DNA of 64,000 nt from UBA2040 sp041674745 (GTDB lineage Bacteria; Bacteroidota; Bacteroidia; Flavobacteriales_D; Crocinitomicaceae), in NCBI GenBank assembly GCA_041674745.1, contig JBAYVD010000018.1, positions 7,184 through 71,183 on the forward strand. Direction: 5' to 3'. The notes under the pieces were generated by a model, which did not search any database, was not told the DNA's origin, and worked only from the letters and a program-made list of their open reading frames with translations. Shown in pieces: positions 17,563 to 25,238 of the stretch; within the stretch, counting starts at the first letter, position 1; every line of letters starts with the position of its first letter. A program made the translations under genes and the position numbers.

Positions 17563-19083
17563 CTAGAGAACGGTTGTCGTGTCCATTTCACTGTTCCAAT
17601 CTTCTTCTTCTCCATCTGGATAACGGATTTCATCGTTGACCTTAATGGATTTTCCTTTTGGGATCAAAACATAAACTTGAACGTGCTGATTTCTGATTTT
17701 ATCGGAAACCGGAAATTGATACTCGTTTGGAATCGTGTATTTTGTTCCGTTCTGTTTGATTTTGAATTGGATGTTTTTCGCACGAAAAAGTGCATCGCGG
17801 TCATTTCGACTGGAAGCGACCCTTTCTTCAAGTATATGGTAAAGAGAATCGGGGGAAACTTCATAGTAAATACGGATTCCTCTTTCTTCAATTTTGTCAT
17901 TTTTGATGAGCAACCAATAGTTTTTTCCATGACGTTGATTGTAACCATTGTGACGATAATTATGGATGGAGTAGTCATCGTCTAAGGTTTCAATTTCAAA
18001 GGGTTCTGTGCTTGCCACTCTTTCTGTTTCGATTGATTTTTCTATCGTATATTCTCGTGCCAAGATGGAGCCAAAATAGAAAGCTAGAACAACACCGATG
18101 ATTCCGATAAAGAGCATGCTTCGGCTTAAGTAGCGGTACCAAGGGTAACGAAGATTAAAAAGAAGTCGAGTTCCAGAGGCAATCAACCAGATAATTCCCG
18201 CCACCGCAATGATTCCTGCTGAAAGCCAGAGAAAATTCAATTGTTCGGGATCTTCAAAAAATAACAAACCGAAATTGTAAAGTCCTAGGAATCCTTCGTC
18301 TGTTTTCACGGGTGTTGTCCCCATGTGTCCGATGACCACAATAAAAAAGGCAATGCTAAAAATGATTCCTAAAAAAAGCAGAAAACCGCCAATTCCTTTT
18401 GAAATAATTTTGCCGATGGTGCCAAAAAATCGTTGAATTACATTTTCGCGCTGAATTTTGGAGGCAAAATTTTTGGAACTTTTACTCATGCGGTCAGCGG
18501 CCATTTCAACTTCTTCGCGAACATTTTCTACCGTAATCGGTCGACCTTGCATGCGCAAACGATCGATGTGTGAATTGGCTGTTGGCAAAACGATCCATAA
18601 AATAATGTAGAGCGGAACACCAAACCCTGCTGCCATTGTGAATAGGATGAACAGAATGCGCACGATGATCAAATCCATGTGCAAATAAAGCGCTAAACCA
18701 GAGCAAACTCCTGCAATACTGGCTCGGTCCATGTCCCGATACAATCTTTTTTCAGACGGCTCAAACGAAGAATTTTCTTGGTTGAACGATTCTTTCTTTT
18801 GCTCTGTCCCTTCAGATTCTTCATCAATGAATTGTTCCGGTTCACCCAAAGTAGAAATAGTTTCGTTCACCTCTTTTTCTTCGATCACCTCTTTACGAGA
18901 ACTCAAACTGGCCGTAAAAAGTTCCACTATGCGCAATTCAATGTCTTCAATGATTTCTTCTTTTCCTTTGGTATTACTGAGCTTTTCGGCCAAGCGAGCC
19001 ATGTAATTTTTCAGGATTTCATAAGCATCTTCCTCAATTAAAAAATTGATGCCTTTGATGTGTATGGATATCGTTTTTTTCAT
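17563..19083 (-). CDS. PspC-domain membrane protein
   Basis: 506 residues. The first ~90 residues (MKKTISIHIKGINFLIEEDAY ... GEPEQF) form a small helical regulator-like domain. A PspC domain follows near residues 115-170 (KRLYRDMDRASIAGVCSGLALYLHMDL), then several hydrophobic segments (about 225-250, 280-305, 320-345) and a soluble C-terminal region of about 150 residues rich in charged and aromatic residues. PspC proteins sense or counter membrane stress. The gene starts 4 bases after a PadR regulator, so the pair is likely one self-controlled operon that ends at the terminator at 17501-17535. Confidence 0.88.
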   Translation of the reverse strand: MKKTISIHIKGINFLIEEDAYEILKNYMARLAEKLSNTKGKEEIIEDIELRIVELFTASLSSRKEVIEEKEVNETISTLGEPEQFIDEESEGTEQKKESFNQENSSFEPSEKRLYRDMDRASIAGVCSGLALYLHMDLIIVRILFILFTMAAGFGVPLYIILWIVLPTANSHIDRLRMQGRPITVENVREEVEMAADRMSKSSKNFASKIQRENVIQRFFGTIGKIISKGIGGFLLFLGIIFSIAFFIVVIGHMGTTPVKTDEGFLGLYNFGLLFFEDPEQLNFLWLSAGIIAVAGIIWLIASGTRLLFNLRYPWYRYLSRSMLFIGIIGVVLAFYFGSILAREYTIEKSIETERVASTEPFEIETLDDDYSIHNYRHNGYNQRHGKNYWLLIKNDKIEERGIRIYYEVSPDSLYHILEERVASSRNDRDALFRAKNIQFKIKQNGTKYTIPNEYQFPVSDKIRNQHVQVYVLIPKGKSIKVNDEIRYPDGEEEDWNSEMDTTTVL

Positions 19084-19087
19084 GATC

Positions 19088-19411
19088 TTATTTGCTTAAA
19101 AGGTTTACTGCCGAACTCAATTCGGTCCAGGTTTGGGTTAATTCGGTGTGGAACTCGATTCCATCATTTGTTAAACTGTAATATTTTCGTGGCGGCCCAC
19201 TTGGCGATTCTTCCCAGCGGTAGGAAAGAAGTTCCATGTTTTTTAGGCGGGTGAGTAAAGGATACAAAGTGCCCTCCACGACAATTAATTTCGCGCTTTT
19301 TAGCGATTCCAGAATTTCAGAGGGATACGCTTCCTTTCCTTTTAAAATGGAAAGTATGCAAAATTCCAAAATTCCTTTCCGCATTTGCGCTTGCGTATTC
19401 TCTGCGTTCAT
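19088..19411 (-). CDS. PadR family transcriptional regulator
   Basis: 107 residues from the ATG at 19411; an earlier TTG at 19429 sits inside the -7 box. The winged-helix pattern is typical of PadR: MRKGILEFCILSILKGKEAYPSEILESL, then LIVVEGTLYPLLTRLKNMELLSYRWEES, then GPPRKYYSLTNDG. PadR repressors in such PadR-PspC pairs control their own operon. A palindrome covering the -33 box (19447-19462) is the likely operator. Confidence 0.92.
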   Translation of the reverse strand: MNAENTQAQMRKGILEFCILSILKGKEAYPSEILESLKSAKLIVVEGTLYPLLTRLKNMELLSYRWEESPSGPPRKYYSLTNDGIEFHTELTQTWTELSSAVNLLSK

Positions 19412-19426
19412 TGCTACTATTTTTGA

Positions 19427-19462
19427 CAAAGATATATGTTTTGGATTGTATATTGCAATACA
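19427..19462 (-). promoter_or_regulatory. PadR-PspC promoter with overlapping palindromic operator
   Basis: On the minus strand: TTG (complement of 19456-19458), a 21-base spacer, and TATCTTTG (complement of 19427-19434), a full Bacteroidota promoter. The palindrome TGTAT-N6-ATACA at 19447-19462 covers the -33 element, so a bound repressor would block it. PadR operators are typically short inverted repeats of the ATGT-N8-ACAT kind, to which this is close. Confidence 0.62.
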
Positions 19463-19520
19463 TAGTACTATAAAAAACTAATATTTTATTTTAATAAATT
19501 GAAAAACAGATAGTTGAATT

Positions 19521-20048
19521 TTAAAATATTTTAGTGGATTTCACGAATTTTCGAAAAACAGCGTGATAAGCGGGTGATTTTCCTTCGGAATGAAGGTCGA
19601 GTAGGGCTAAAATTTCGGGTAAAATCTCCGGATATTTTTTCATCAGAGGAATCAAATTCATCATGGCGTACACGTGCAGCGCCACTTTGTTGGAAGAATT
19701 TTCAATGAATTTTACGCACAAATCAATCATTTCTCCTTCGTATTCCTCCTTTAACGGGACGAATGTTAGGACTTTCATCCAATTCCGAAGGCCAGATTGC
19801 AATTTTTCCGTTTGCAAAAAATGCATGATTTTACCCTGAAGCGGAACGAAAACGGAATTGTCTTTTTCGGCTATGTGCGCGCAAACCCACGTGCCGTGGC
19901 TGCAGTATTTTTCATCGGACGTTTGAAAGGATATTTCGATAAGCGCTTGTAATTCAGTTTCATTTTTCAAAAAGAAATCTACGTAATAGCTGAAGTTTCG
20001 GTCGGTATAAAAACCGTCTAAAAGTCCGTGTATTTTTGAAGCGCTCAT
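19521..20048 (-). CDS. Helical-repeat-like protein of unknown function
   Basis: About 175 residues from the ATG at 20048 (an upstream TTG at 20069 is less likely, being just beside a TACATTCG promoter-like box). The sequence is mostly helical (KNETELQALIEISFQ, NSSNKVALHVYAMMNLIPLMKKYPEILPEILALLD) and resembles HEAT-like repeats seen in uncharacterised Bacteroidota proteins, some of which databases wrongly call adenylosuccinate lyase. No catalytic motif is visible. It stands alone between the PadR operon and the next minus-strand gene. Confidence 0.65.
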   Translation of the reverse strand: MSASKIHGLLDGFYTDRNFSYYVDFFLKNETELQALIEISFQTSDEKYCSHGTWVCAHIAEKDNSVFVPLQGKIMHFLQTEKLQSGLRNWMKVLTFVPLKEEYEGEMIDLCVKFIENSSNKVALHVYAMMNLIPLMKKYPEILPEILALLDLHSEGKSPAYHAVFRKFVKSTKIF

Positions 20049-20102
20049 TACGAATGTAAAATTAACCAAAAGAGGCGATTTTCTTTGGATTCAATTTGAA
20101 CA

Positions 20103-21110
20103 TTAAACCGTAAATTCCAAAATGGAAAGCTGATCGATTGAATCCAAATGCAGTTCATACTTTCCCGTTGCACAATCATACAATTTTAAATCCAACGCAT
20201 ATTTCCCTTCCTCAAGTTGAGTTTCGGTGGTACTGATAAATTGATTTGAGAGCGAGTCGAAGATGGATATTTTCAGGTAAATATTTTCTGTGGTTTGAAC
20301 AAACAGACGACTCGAGATTTCAACAGGATTCGGATGAATGAAAGCATTGAATTTTTTACCAGCGGTGTTCATTACTGCCGCCAATTTTTGAACATTTTTG
20401 TTGTCGATTGGCTTTTTGATTGGTTGAATGGGAAAGGAAGGTAAATAGCTAACATCAAAAGGGTTAGATGTAGCAACCAGAAATTCTACAAATTTGGATG
20501 TATCTTTTTTTTCGGGTGCGAAACCTCCGTAAACGACTTCCAATCCTTCAAGACTTAGCGTTATTGTCTTCCAATCGAATAAATTCATTCCACGATAATC
20601 GATAGGCGGTATACCTTGATATGTAATTTCATGTTCCCAAGGATAACCAACGATCGAGGTGATGGTAATATCATTTAAAGAAGGTTTTAACAGATTGGTG
20701 TCATTTTCAATTTCCGTTAAATCAGTCGTTATAGAATCCATTTCGTTTAAAAGCTGAGTCGTTTCAATCTGCAATTGATTCACCAATTCTTTGGAGGCTG
20801 TATTTTGACAACTGAACAGGGTTAAACCAAAAACAGCTATCAAAGAAAATAGCCAAATCGCTTTGAAGGATTCCGCATCATTTTTCCATTGAAAAAAATC
20901 ATCGTTGATTTGATTCATTTGAAAATTTGTAATCCGCATGCACGTTCGCTGGTTGGGAGCGAATTCTTGCTGAAGCATCTTGCGTATTTCAAACGGTGTT
21001 TTGCCGGTGAAATCGATTACCTCCAAAGCACAGGCTTGGCAAAACGCACCTTTTTCAGTAGGCGTCATTTTTAACCAATCTTCATTACAGGGTTCTTTTA
21101 TGGATAACAC
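20103..21110 (-). CDS. Membrane-anchored protein with a conserved cysteine-containing N-terminal domain
   Basis: 335 residues beginning with a GTG codon. The head (IKEPCNEDWLKMTPTEKGAFC, then CALEVIDFTGKTPFEI) is a short domain common in Bacteroidota, with PC, FCxxC and EVIDF as landmarks; it may bind a metal. A hydrophobic helix follows at about residues 82-102 (IWLFSLIAVFGLTLFSC). The rest, with coiled-coil-like QLLNEMDSITTDLTEIEN, would be outside the cytoplasm. The C-terminus resembles a beta-rich surface module. Function is unknown. It is transcribed away from the VTC-domain gene. Confidence 0.7.
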   Translation of the reverse strand: MLSIKEPCNEDWLKMTPTEKGAFCQACALEVIDFTGKTPFEIRKMLQQEFAPNQRTCMRITNFQMNQINDDFFQWKNDAESFKAIWLFSLIAVFGLTLFSCQNTASKELVNQLQIETTQLLNEMDSITTDLTEIENDTNLLKPSLNDITITSIVGYPWEHEITYQGIPPIDYRGMNLFDWKTITLSLEGLEVVYGGFAPEKKDTSKFVEFLVATSNPFDVSYLPSFPIQPIKKPIDNKNVQKLAAVMNTAGKKFNAFIHPNPVEISSRLFVQTTENIYLKISIFDSLSNQFISTTETQLEEGKYALDLKLYDCATGKYELHLDSIDQLSILEFTV

Positions 21111-21210
21111 AATTGGGATTCTATAGTCAGTAGACGAAAACTTTGTGCAGTGTGTTGCTTCCTTTTTTAATTAATCTATCGAGGCATTTATGATTTCTCG
21201 TCGTCTAACT

Positions 21211-21241
21211 TTTGGTAGGTAATAACATTCGATTAACTTTG
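21211..21241 (+). promoter_or_regulatory. Promoter for the VTC-domain/DUF4956 operon
   Basis: TTTG at 21211-21214, a 19-base spacer and TAACTTTG at 21234-21241 match the Bacteroidota consensus. The start codon is 7 bases further on, giving a very short leader. Confidence 0.65.
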
Positions 21242-21248
21242 GTGCAAT

Positions 21249-22013
21249 ATGCAGTTTCATAATTCTCTACTTCTTAATTTTCCGTCTATTGGGTTGAATG
21301 AAATCGACCAGGTGAAATTGATGGATCGGGTGGATACGAAATATGCGTTTACGGTTGAAAATTTGAATTTAATTCTTCCGAAACTGACCCAAGAATATTC
21401 TATTTTGGAAATAGATGGCGTGCGATTGCCTACTTATAAAAGCCTATATTTTGACGATGATAAATTCACATTTTATGCGGATCATCACAAAGGAAAAAGC
21501 AGTCGTTTCAAGGTGCGCATTCGAAATTATGTGGAAAGTGGCTTGTTTTTTTTGGAAATCAAACACAAGTGGAAAGGCCGCGTAAAGAAAAGACGGATGC
21601 GGGTGGACGGTTTTCAAAAATCCATGGAAAATGAGCACAAAACCTTCGTGGAGAAATACATTCCTCATTTGAAAGAAATTGCCCCAACACTGTTGAACGA
21701 ATACAATCGAATCACGCTGGTCAATATTGAGCGACAAGAACGTTTAACGCTCGATTTCAATCTAAAATTTGAATGGACCGACAAACGAAAAGATTTTGAT
21801 TCGTTGGTAATAGCGGAATTAAAACAACCTCGTTTGGACCGGAATTCATTTTTTAACGTAACAATGCGTAAAATGGGCATACGACCTTATCGATTGAGCA
21901 AATACTGTATCGGTACACTTGAATTGTACAATGAAAAAGAAGTGAAGCATAATTTTTTTAAAGAAAAACTCTTAAAACTTGAGAAGATAAATGAAGGATC
22001 AAATAAACAATAG
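21249..22013 (+). CDS. VTC-domain polyphosphate polymerase-like protein
   Basis: 254 residues. The sequence follows the VTC tunnel-fold family: MDRVDTKYAF near the start, then LYFDDDKFTFYADHHKGKSSRFKVRIRNY, FLEIKHKWKGRVKKRRM and a late VIAELKQPR, giving the basic residues and Glu/Lys pairs that line the polyphosphate tunnel of yeast Vtc4. Bacterial members occur beside DUF4956 membrane proteins and often CotH-like kinases. Here the DUF4956 gene overlaps the end by 23 bases. Whether the bacterial enzymes make polyphosphate or modify another anionic polymer is not settled. Confidence 0.85.
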   Translation: MQFHNSLLLNFPSIGLNEIDQVKLMDRVDTKYAFTVENLNLILPKLTQEYSILEIDGVRLPTYKSLYFDDDKFTFYADHHKGKSSRFKVRIRNYVESGLFFLEIKHKWKGRVKKRRMRVDGFQKSMENEHKTFVEKYIPHLKEIAPTLLNEYNRITLVNIERQERLTLDFNLKFEWTDKRKDFDSLVIAELKQPRLDRNSFFNVTMRKMGIRPYRLSKYCIGTLELYNEKEVKHNFFKEKLLKLEKINEGSNKQ

Positions 22014-22671
22014 TAGCATCCAATTTTTTGATTGGGTGTTAGTCGACAAGGATATCTATACTTTTTTGTTTCGCTTGGCCATGAATTTGGTTTTTTTAAC
22101 CATTGTCATTCGTTATTTGTATTACCCAAAAACCAAAAGAAAAGATTATCTCTTTACCTATTATTTGATTGGGATGATTACCTTTTTTATCTGTTTCTCT
22201 TTGAAAAAATTAGACATTGATACGGGTATGGGATTGGGTTTGTTTGCTATTTTTGGCATTATCCGTTATCGCACAGGTACAGTCGATATCAAGGAAATGA
22301 CGTATTTATTCCTGGTGATTGGTTTATCGGTTATCAATTCCATGGCGAGCAATAAAATATCAATCACAGAAATGATGATTATCAACGGATCGATTATTGG
22401 CATAACGGCCGGATTGGAATATCTCTGGTTACTCAAACACGAAACGAGAAAAACGATTATCTACGAGCGTATTGACCTTATAAAGCCAGAAAATTACAAT
22501 GAAATGTTGGCCGACTTGAAAGCGAGAACGGGTTTAGAAATCAACCGATTTGAAGTAGGGAAAATTAATTTCTTACGCGATGTGGCGCAGGTGATGATTT
22601 ACTACTACGAAGACGATCAGACCTTCTCTGATTATTCGGCGCAATCTTCCGACAACTTCTCGGCTGATTAA
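21991..22671 (+). CDS. DUF4956 family membrane protein
   Basis: 226 residues. Three or four hydrophobic segments fill the first ~145 residues (LFRLAMNLVFLTIVIRYLYY, LIGMITFFICFSL, GLGLFAIFGIIRYRTGTVDIKEMTYLF, MMIINGSIIGITAGLEYL). A soluble C-terminal domain follows (TIIYERIDLIKPENYNEMLADLKARTGLE). The motif FAIFGIIRYRTGTVDIKEM is diagnostic of DUF4956. The family is a standing partner of VTC-domain proteins. Its stop codon overlaps, tail to tail, with the stop of the minus-strand lipoprotein gene (TTAA, 22668-22671). Confidence 0.88.
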   Translation: MKDQINNSSIQFFDWVLVDKDIYTFLFRLAMNLVFLTIVIRYLYYPKTKRKDYLFTYYLIGMITFFICFSLKKLDIDTGMGLGLFAIFGIIRYRTGTVDIKEMTYLFLVIGLSVINSMASNKISITEMMIINGSIIGITAGLEYLWLLKHETRKTIIYERIDLIKPENYNEMLADLKARTGLEINRFEVGKINFLRDVAQVMIYYYEDDQTFSDYSAQSSDNFSAD

Positions 22672-23576
22672 AGACAGCCACAGCCGAACAGATCCAGTTC
22701 GCTGTTCCAGAGTGTTACCAATTTTCCGTCTTTCCGTTTATACACCAAGGAGCGAGATGGCGCTTTCAATTGGTCGTTGATAGGCCAAGAATCCGCATAG
22801 GTAAAAAACAGATTTCCGCAACCTTTCAGCTTGGCAAATGCCACTTGATCTTGGTAATTAATAGGACAATCCAAACAGTTTTCCAATAATTGTATTTTAA
22901 AATCCTTAGAAATTTCAGGCCATTTTCCGAAGTCTAAATCCAATGCAAATGGACTTCCGAACACGATTTTTTCCTTTTGATTGTCGGGTGTCTGGTCGAA
23001 ATTATATTGGAAATAGGAGAGGCATTCGTCACCTAAATAACACATTTCCGTTATGGTTGATTTAACTCTTCTGGAGGTAGAATACCAATAAAAAGTCGGT
23101 TTAGATTCTGGATACAATTCATTCCAAGTTTTTGGGAAAGAAACTAAAAGTCCCATACTATCGATACTTTGGTAACCAAAATCTTTTCGCAATAGTTGAT
23201 CTTCTTTGGATAAATCTTCCCATTGTCCATTGACTTCTTTTTGGACAGCATACCCCAAAATACCCATTTGATCTTTTTTCAATCGATGAATTGGAAAAAG
23301 GGGATTTTCAAATGTCAAAGGAATAGAATCTTTGGAAGGTGGATTTTTTAGGCTCTTTAAAAGCGATTGTAGCAAAAGCTTGTTACCGGCCTTTAACTCT
23401 TTGTTTTCGTTTAAAATTTCTTCTAAATACAAAATCTTCGCACTATCATTTGGATTGTAAAGTGCCCAAAAGTCTTCACATTCGTAGACCACCGAAGCAG
23501 TTTCTTTTTCGGGGAGCGAAGTTTCTTTCTGTTCACGATCACCACAAGCTGCAGTTACCAAACCAAACGAAAGCCA

Positions 23577-23584
23577 AAAAATAA
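23577..23584. repeat. Target site duplication, left copy
   Basis: AAAAATAA directly before the left inverted repeat of the IS1595-family element; the identical right copy is at 25077-25084. In the intact lipoprotein gene this stretch encodes part of the hydrophobic signal core. Confidence 0.92.
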
Positions 23585-23608
23585 CGCACTTATCCCTAAG
23601 ATTATTTT
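23585..23608. repeat. Left terminal inverted repeat of the IS1595-family element
   Basis: 24 bases perfectly complementary to the right terminal repeat at 25053-25076. The two ends differ from the next base inward. Confidence 0.95.
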
Positions 23609-23635
23609 AACTATATTTGATTTTCATTTTAGACT

Positions 23636-23872
23636 ATGGCTAAACAAGAAGCAGAAGAAAAAAAATCCCAAACAGGAATAAATTTAAACGACATTTATAT
23701 TTTGATGGATAATAATAAAAAGTATCGTGTAGATGATATAAGTATTCAACCAAACACTGATGACGTTCTTTCATACCATTTAAGGATTGGTATCATAGAA
23801 TTACACGGAACAAGTGCGTTTTCAGAAGAACTTAGTGTTTTTCTCAACCATTTTTCAAAGCAAAATTTCTAA
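23636..23872 (+). CDS. Small passenger protein of the IS1595-family element, 78 aa
   Basis: A 78-codon frame (MAKQEAEEKKSQTGINLND ...) inside the element, on the strand opposite the transposase. The N-terminal third is charged; the rest (IYILMDNNKKYRVDD, YHLRIGIIELHGTSAFSEEL) reads like a small folded alpha/beta protein rather than noise. No family is recognised. It runs head-on into the other passenger frame, and their ends overlap by 29 bases. Passenger genes of unknown function are known in IS1595-family elements. Confidence 0.5.
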   Translation: MAKQEAEEKKSQTGINLNDIYILMDNNKKYRVDDISIQPNTDDVLSYHLRIGIIELHGTSAFSEELSVFLNHFSKQNF

Positions 23873-24065
23873 GACTTTCACCTTCAATTGTTGGACTATT
23901 AATTCGCCAACATCCACCTATACAAGTTAGGTTTATACCTACAATTACTCCCGTACCTGCATATCTATCTAAAAAATCATGTATTGGCTCTACCGATTTG
24001 GCGAAACCTTCTCTTAATTCTTTTTCTGCTTTCAGAAATAATTCTGATTCATTTTTACTTCCCAT
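23844..24065 (-). CDS. Small passenger protein of the IS1595-family element, 73 aa
   Basis: A 73-codon frame beginning MGSKNESELFLKAEKELREGF. Its start codon lies inside the end of the transposase gene (11-base overlap), so translation is probably coupled to it. A central stretch (AGTGVIVGINLTCIGGCW) is hydrophobic with two cysteines, perhaps a short membrane or metal-binding segment. It overlaps the convergent 78-aa frame by 29 bases. No known family; the coupling is the main reason to think it is expressed. Confidence 0.52.
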   Translation of the reverse strand: MGSKNESELFLKAEKELREGFAKSVEPIHDFLDRYAGTGVIVGINLTCIGGCWRINSPTIEGESLRNFALKNG

Positions 24066-25020
24066 AACTTATCTCCTTTACTTGATTACTTGTTTTAGCC
24101 TTGTAATACTCCAATTCTTTCTCTTGGAATAAGGCGTTTTTCAGGAATTTTTCAAGTTCGTTTCCGCGGAAATTTCTATTGTTAAATTTCCATTCGAACT
24201 CAATCAAATACAACGGCAAATACTTCTTACTTACTGCCTTGTAACTTCCTTTTATTCCGTTTTTCACATACGACCAAAAACCTTCAATCGTATTTATGTG
24301 AACAACACCTTTACTAAATTCTTTGCTGTGATTAACCGTCAATCGGTCAATGTACGTTTCCAATTCATTGTATGATTTGAATCCATCAGTGATGAGAATA
24401 GAGTTGTCTTGCTTCGCATTTTCCTTTAGCATTGTCAAAAGATTCCGTTTCGAAAGCTTTTCAATCACTTTCGTTTTCACATTGCCTTTGCGTTGCACCA
24501 TTCCAACGACCGAAACCTTATTTGTACCTCTACCGCGTTTATTTGTAGCCGTTGAAATAGACGGTTCATTATCGGGAATTTTCTTGTTTTTTTTGCGTGC
24601 CTTACCGCCAAAATAGCTTTCATCCATTTCAATCATTCCATTCAATTGCGATTCAGGCATAAGCATTCCAATACGAACACGCATACAAGCGTAGTATGCA
24701 GTTTTGTAAGTCATGCCTAAATTTCTTTCGATTTCCTTGGCAGAAACCCCCGATTTCGCATTTAGCATAATCCCAATTAGCAGAAACCAATTTGGTAATG
24801 GTAGCAACGTTCCCTCAAAAATAGTGTCAGTAAATATCGAAAATTGCGTTTTACAATCTTTGCAAATGTACCGTTCTGATTGACTTTCAACCACCCGTAC
24901 CTCCTTACTCGCACAACTTGTGCAGGTTACAGTTTTACCCCAGCGCAATTTCTTCAATAAAACCAAGCATTTTGCCTGAGTATTATAATTCTTATGCAGT
25001 TCTATTAAATTTACTCCCAT
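24055..25020 (-). CDS. IS1595-family transposase (ISXO2-like)
   Basis: 321 residues from the ATG at 25020 (a TTG two codons earlier is possible). The N-terminal zinc ribbon has CTSCASKEV and a later CKDC. The ISXO2-like DDE/N core shows IEMDESYFGGKARKKNKK (first Asp and the glycine motif typical of the family), LITDGFKSY (second Asp) and IEGFWSYVKNGIKGSY near the end, where IS1595 enzymes carry Asn or Glu. Length and motifs are complete, with no frameshift or stop, so the element is probably still able to move. Confidence 0.94.
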   Translation of the reverse strand: MGVNLIELHKNYNTQAKCLVLLKKLRWGKTVTCTSCASKEVRVVESQSERYICKDCKTQFSIFTDTIFEGTLLPLPNWFLLIGIMLNAKSGVSAKEIERNLGMTYKTAYYACMRVRIGMLMPESQLNGMIEMDESYFGGKARKKNKKIPDNEPSISTATNKRGRGTNKVSVVGMVQRKGNVKTKVIEKLSKRNLLTMLKENAKQDNSILITDGFKSYNELETYIDRLTVNHSKEFSKGVVHINTIEGFWSYVKNGIKGSYKAVSKKYLPLYLIEFEWKFNNRNFRGNELEKFLKNALFQEKELEYYKAKTSNQVKEISYGK

Positions 25021-25052
25021 TGCCAATGTTTTGTTATGTTTGCCTTAAATTA

Positions 25053-25076
25053 AAAATAATCTTAGGGATAAGTGCG
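25053..25076. repeat. Right terminal inverted repeat of the IS1595-family element
   Basis: Exact reverse complement of 23585-23608 over 24 bases, ending GATAAGTGCG at the element boundary. Confidence 0.95.
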
Positions 25077-25084
25077 AAAAATAA
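25077..25084. repeat. Target site duplication, right copy
   Basis: AAAAATAA immediately after the right inverted repeat, identical to 23577-23584. Confidence 0.92.
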
Positions 25085-25179
25085 TATAGGCGGAGTATTT
25101 CTTCATAGTGTTGCAGATAACATTAGTATTCAGTTGGTTAAAATTAGAAAAAGATTCAACTTGAGCAAGTAGGGACAAA

Positions 25180-25220
25180 AAAAAACGTTTCAACTGATTT
25201 CACTCAGAAGAAACGTTTTT
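25180..25220 (-). terminator. Terminator after sucD
   Basis: A long stem: AAAACGTTTC pairs with GAAACGTTTT, and an inner CTGA pairs with TCAG, with A-rich and T-rich tracts on the two sides. It lies 19 bases beyond the sucD stop on the minus strand and could also work in the plus direction. Confidence 0.85.
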
Positions 25221-25238
25221 GATAATTTTATCGTTGAA

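Larger units (their letters stand above)
23585..25076. mobile_element. Complete IS1595-family insertion sequence with passenger genes, 1,492 bp
   Basis: The element is bounded by 24-bp perfect terminal inverted repeats starting CGCACTTATCCCTAAG. It is flanked on both sides by the 8-bp direct repeat AAAAATAA, the usual target duplication size of IS1595. It contains an ISXO2-like transposase on the minus strand and two small open frames in the remaining part. The intact ends and identical target copies point to a recent insertion. Confidence 0.95.
22668..25106 (-). pseudogene. Lipoprotein gene interrupted by an IS1595-family element inside its signal peptide
   Basis: The gene is in two pieces: codons 1-10 at 25106-25077 and the rest at 23576-22668, with the element plus one target copy between. 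Removing 1,492 bases of element and one 8-base copy restores an unbroken frame of 312 residues beginning MKKYSAYIIFWLSFGLVTAAC, a textbook lipoprotein signal with Cys21. The remaining protein is rich in aromatic residues and Cys but has no domain I recognise. In the present state the downstream piece has only an internal TTG (23561) as a start and no export signal, so the product is probably lost. Upstream, TTG-N19-TAATTTTA may be the old promoter. Confidence 0.88.
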
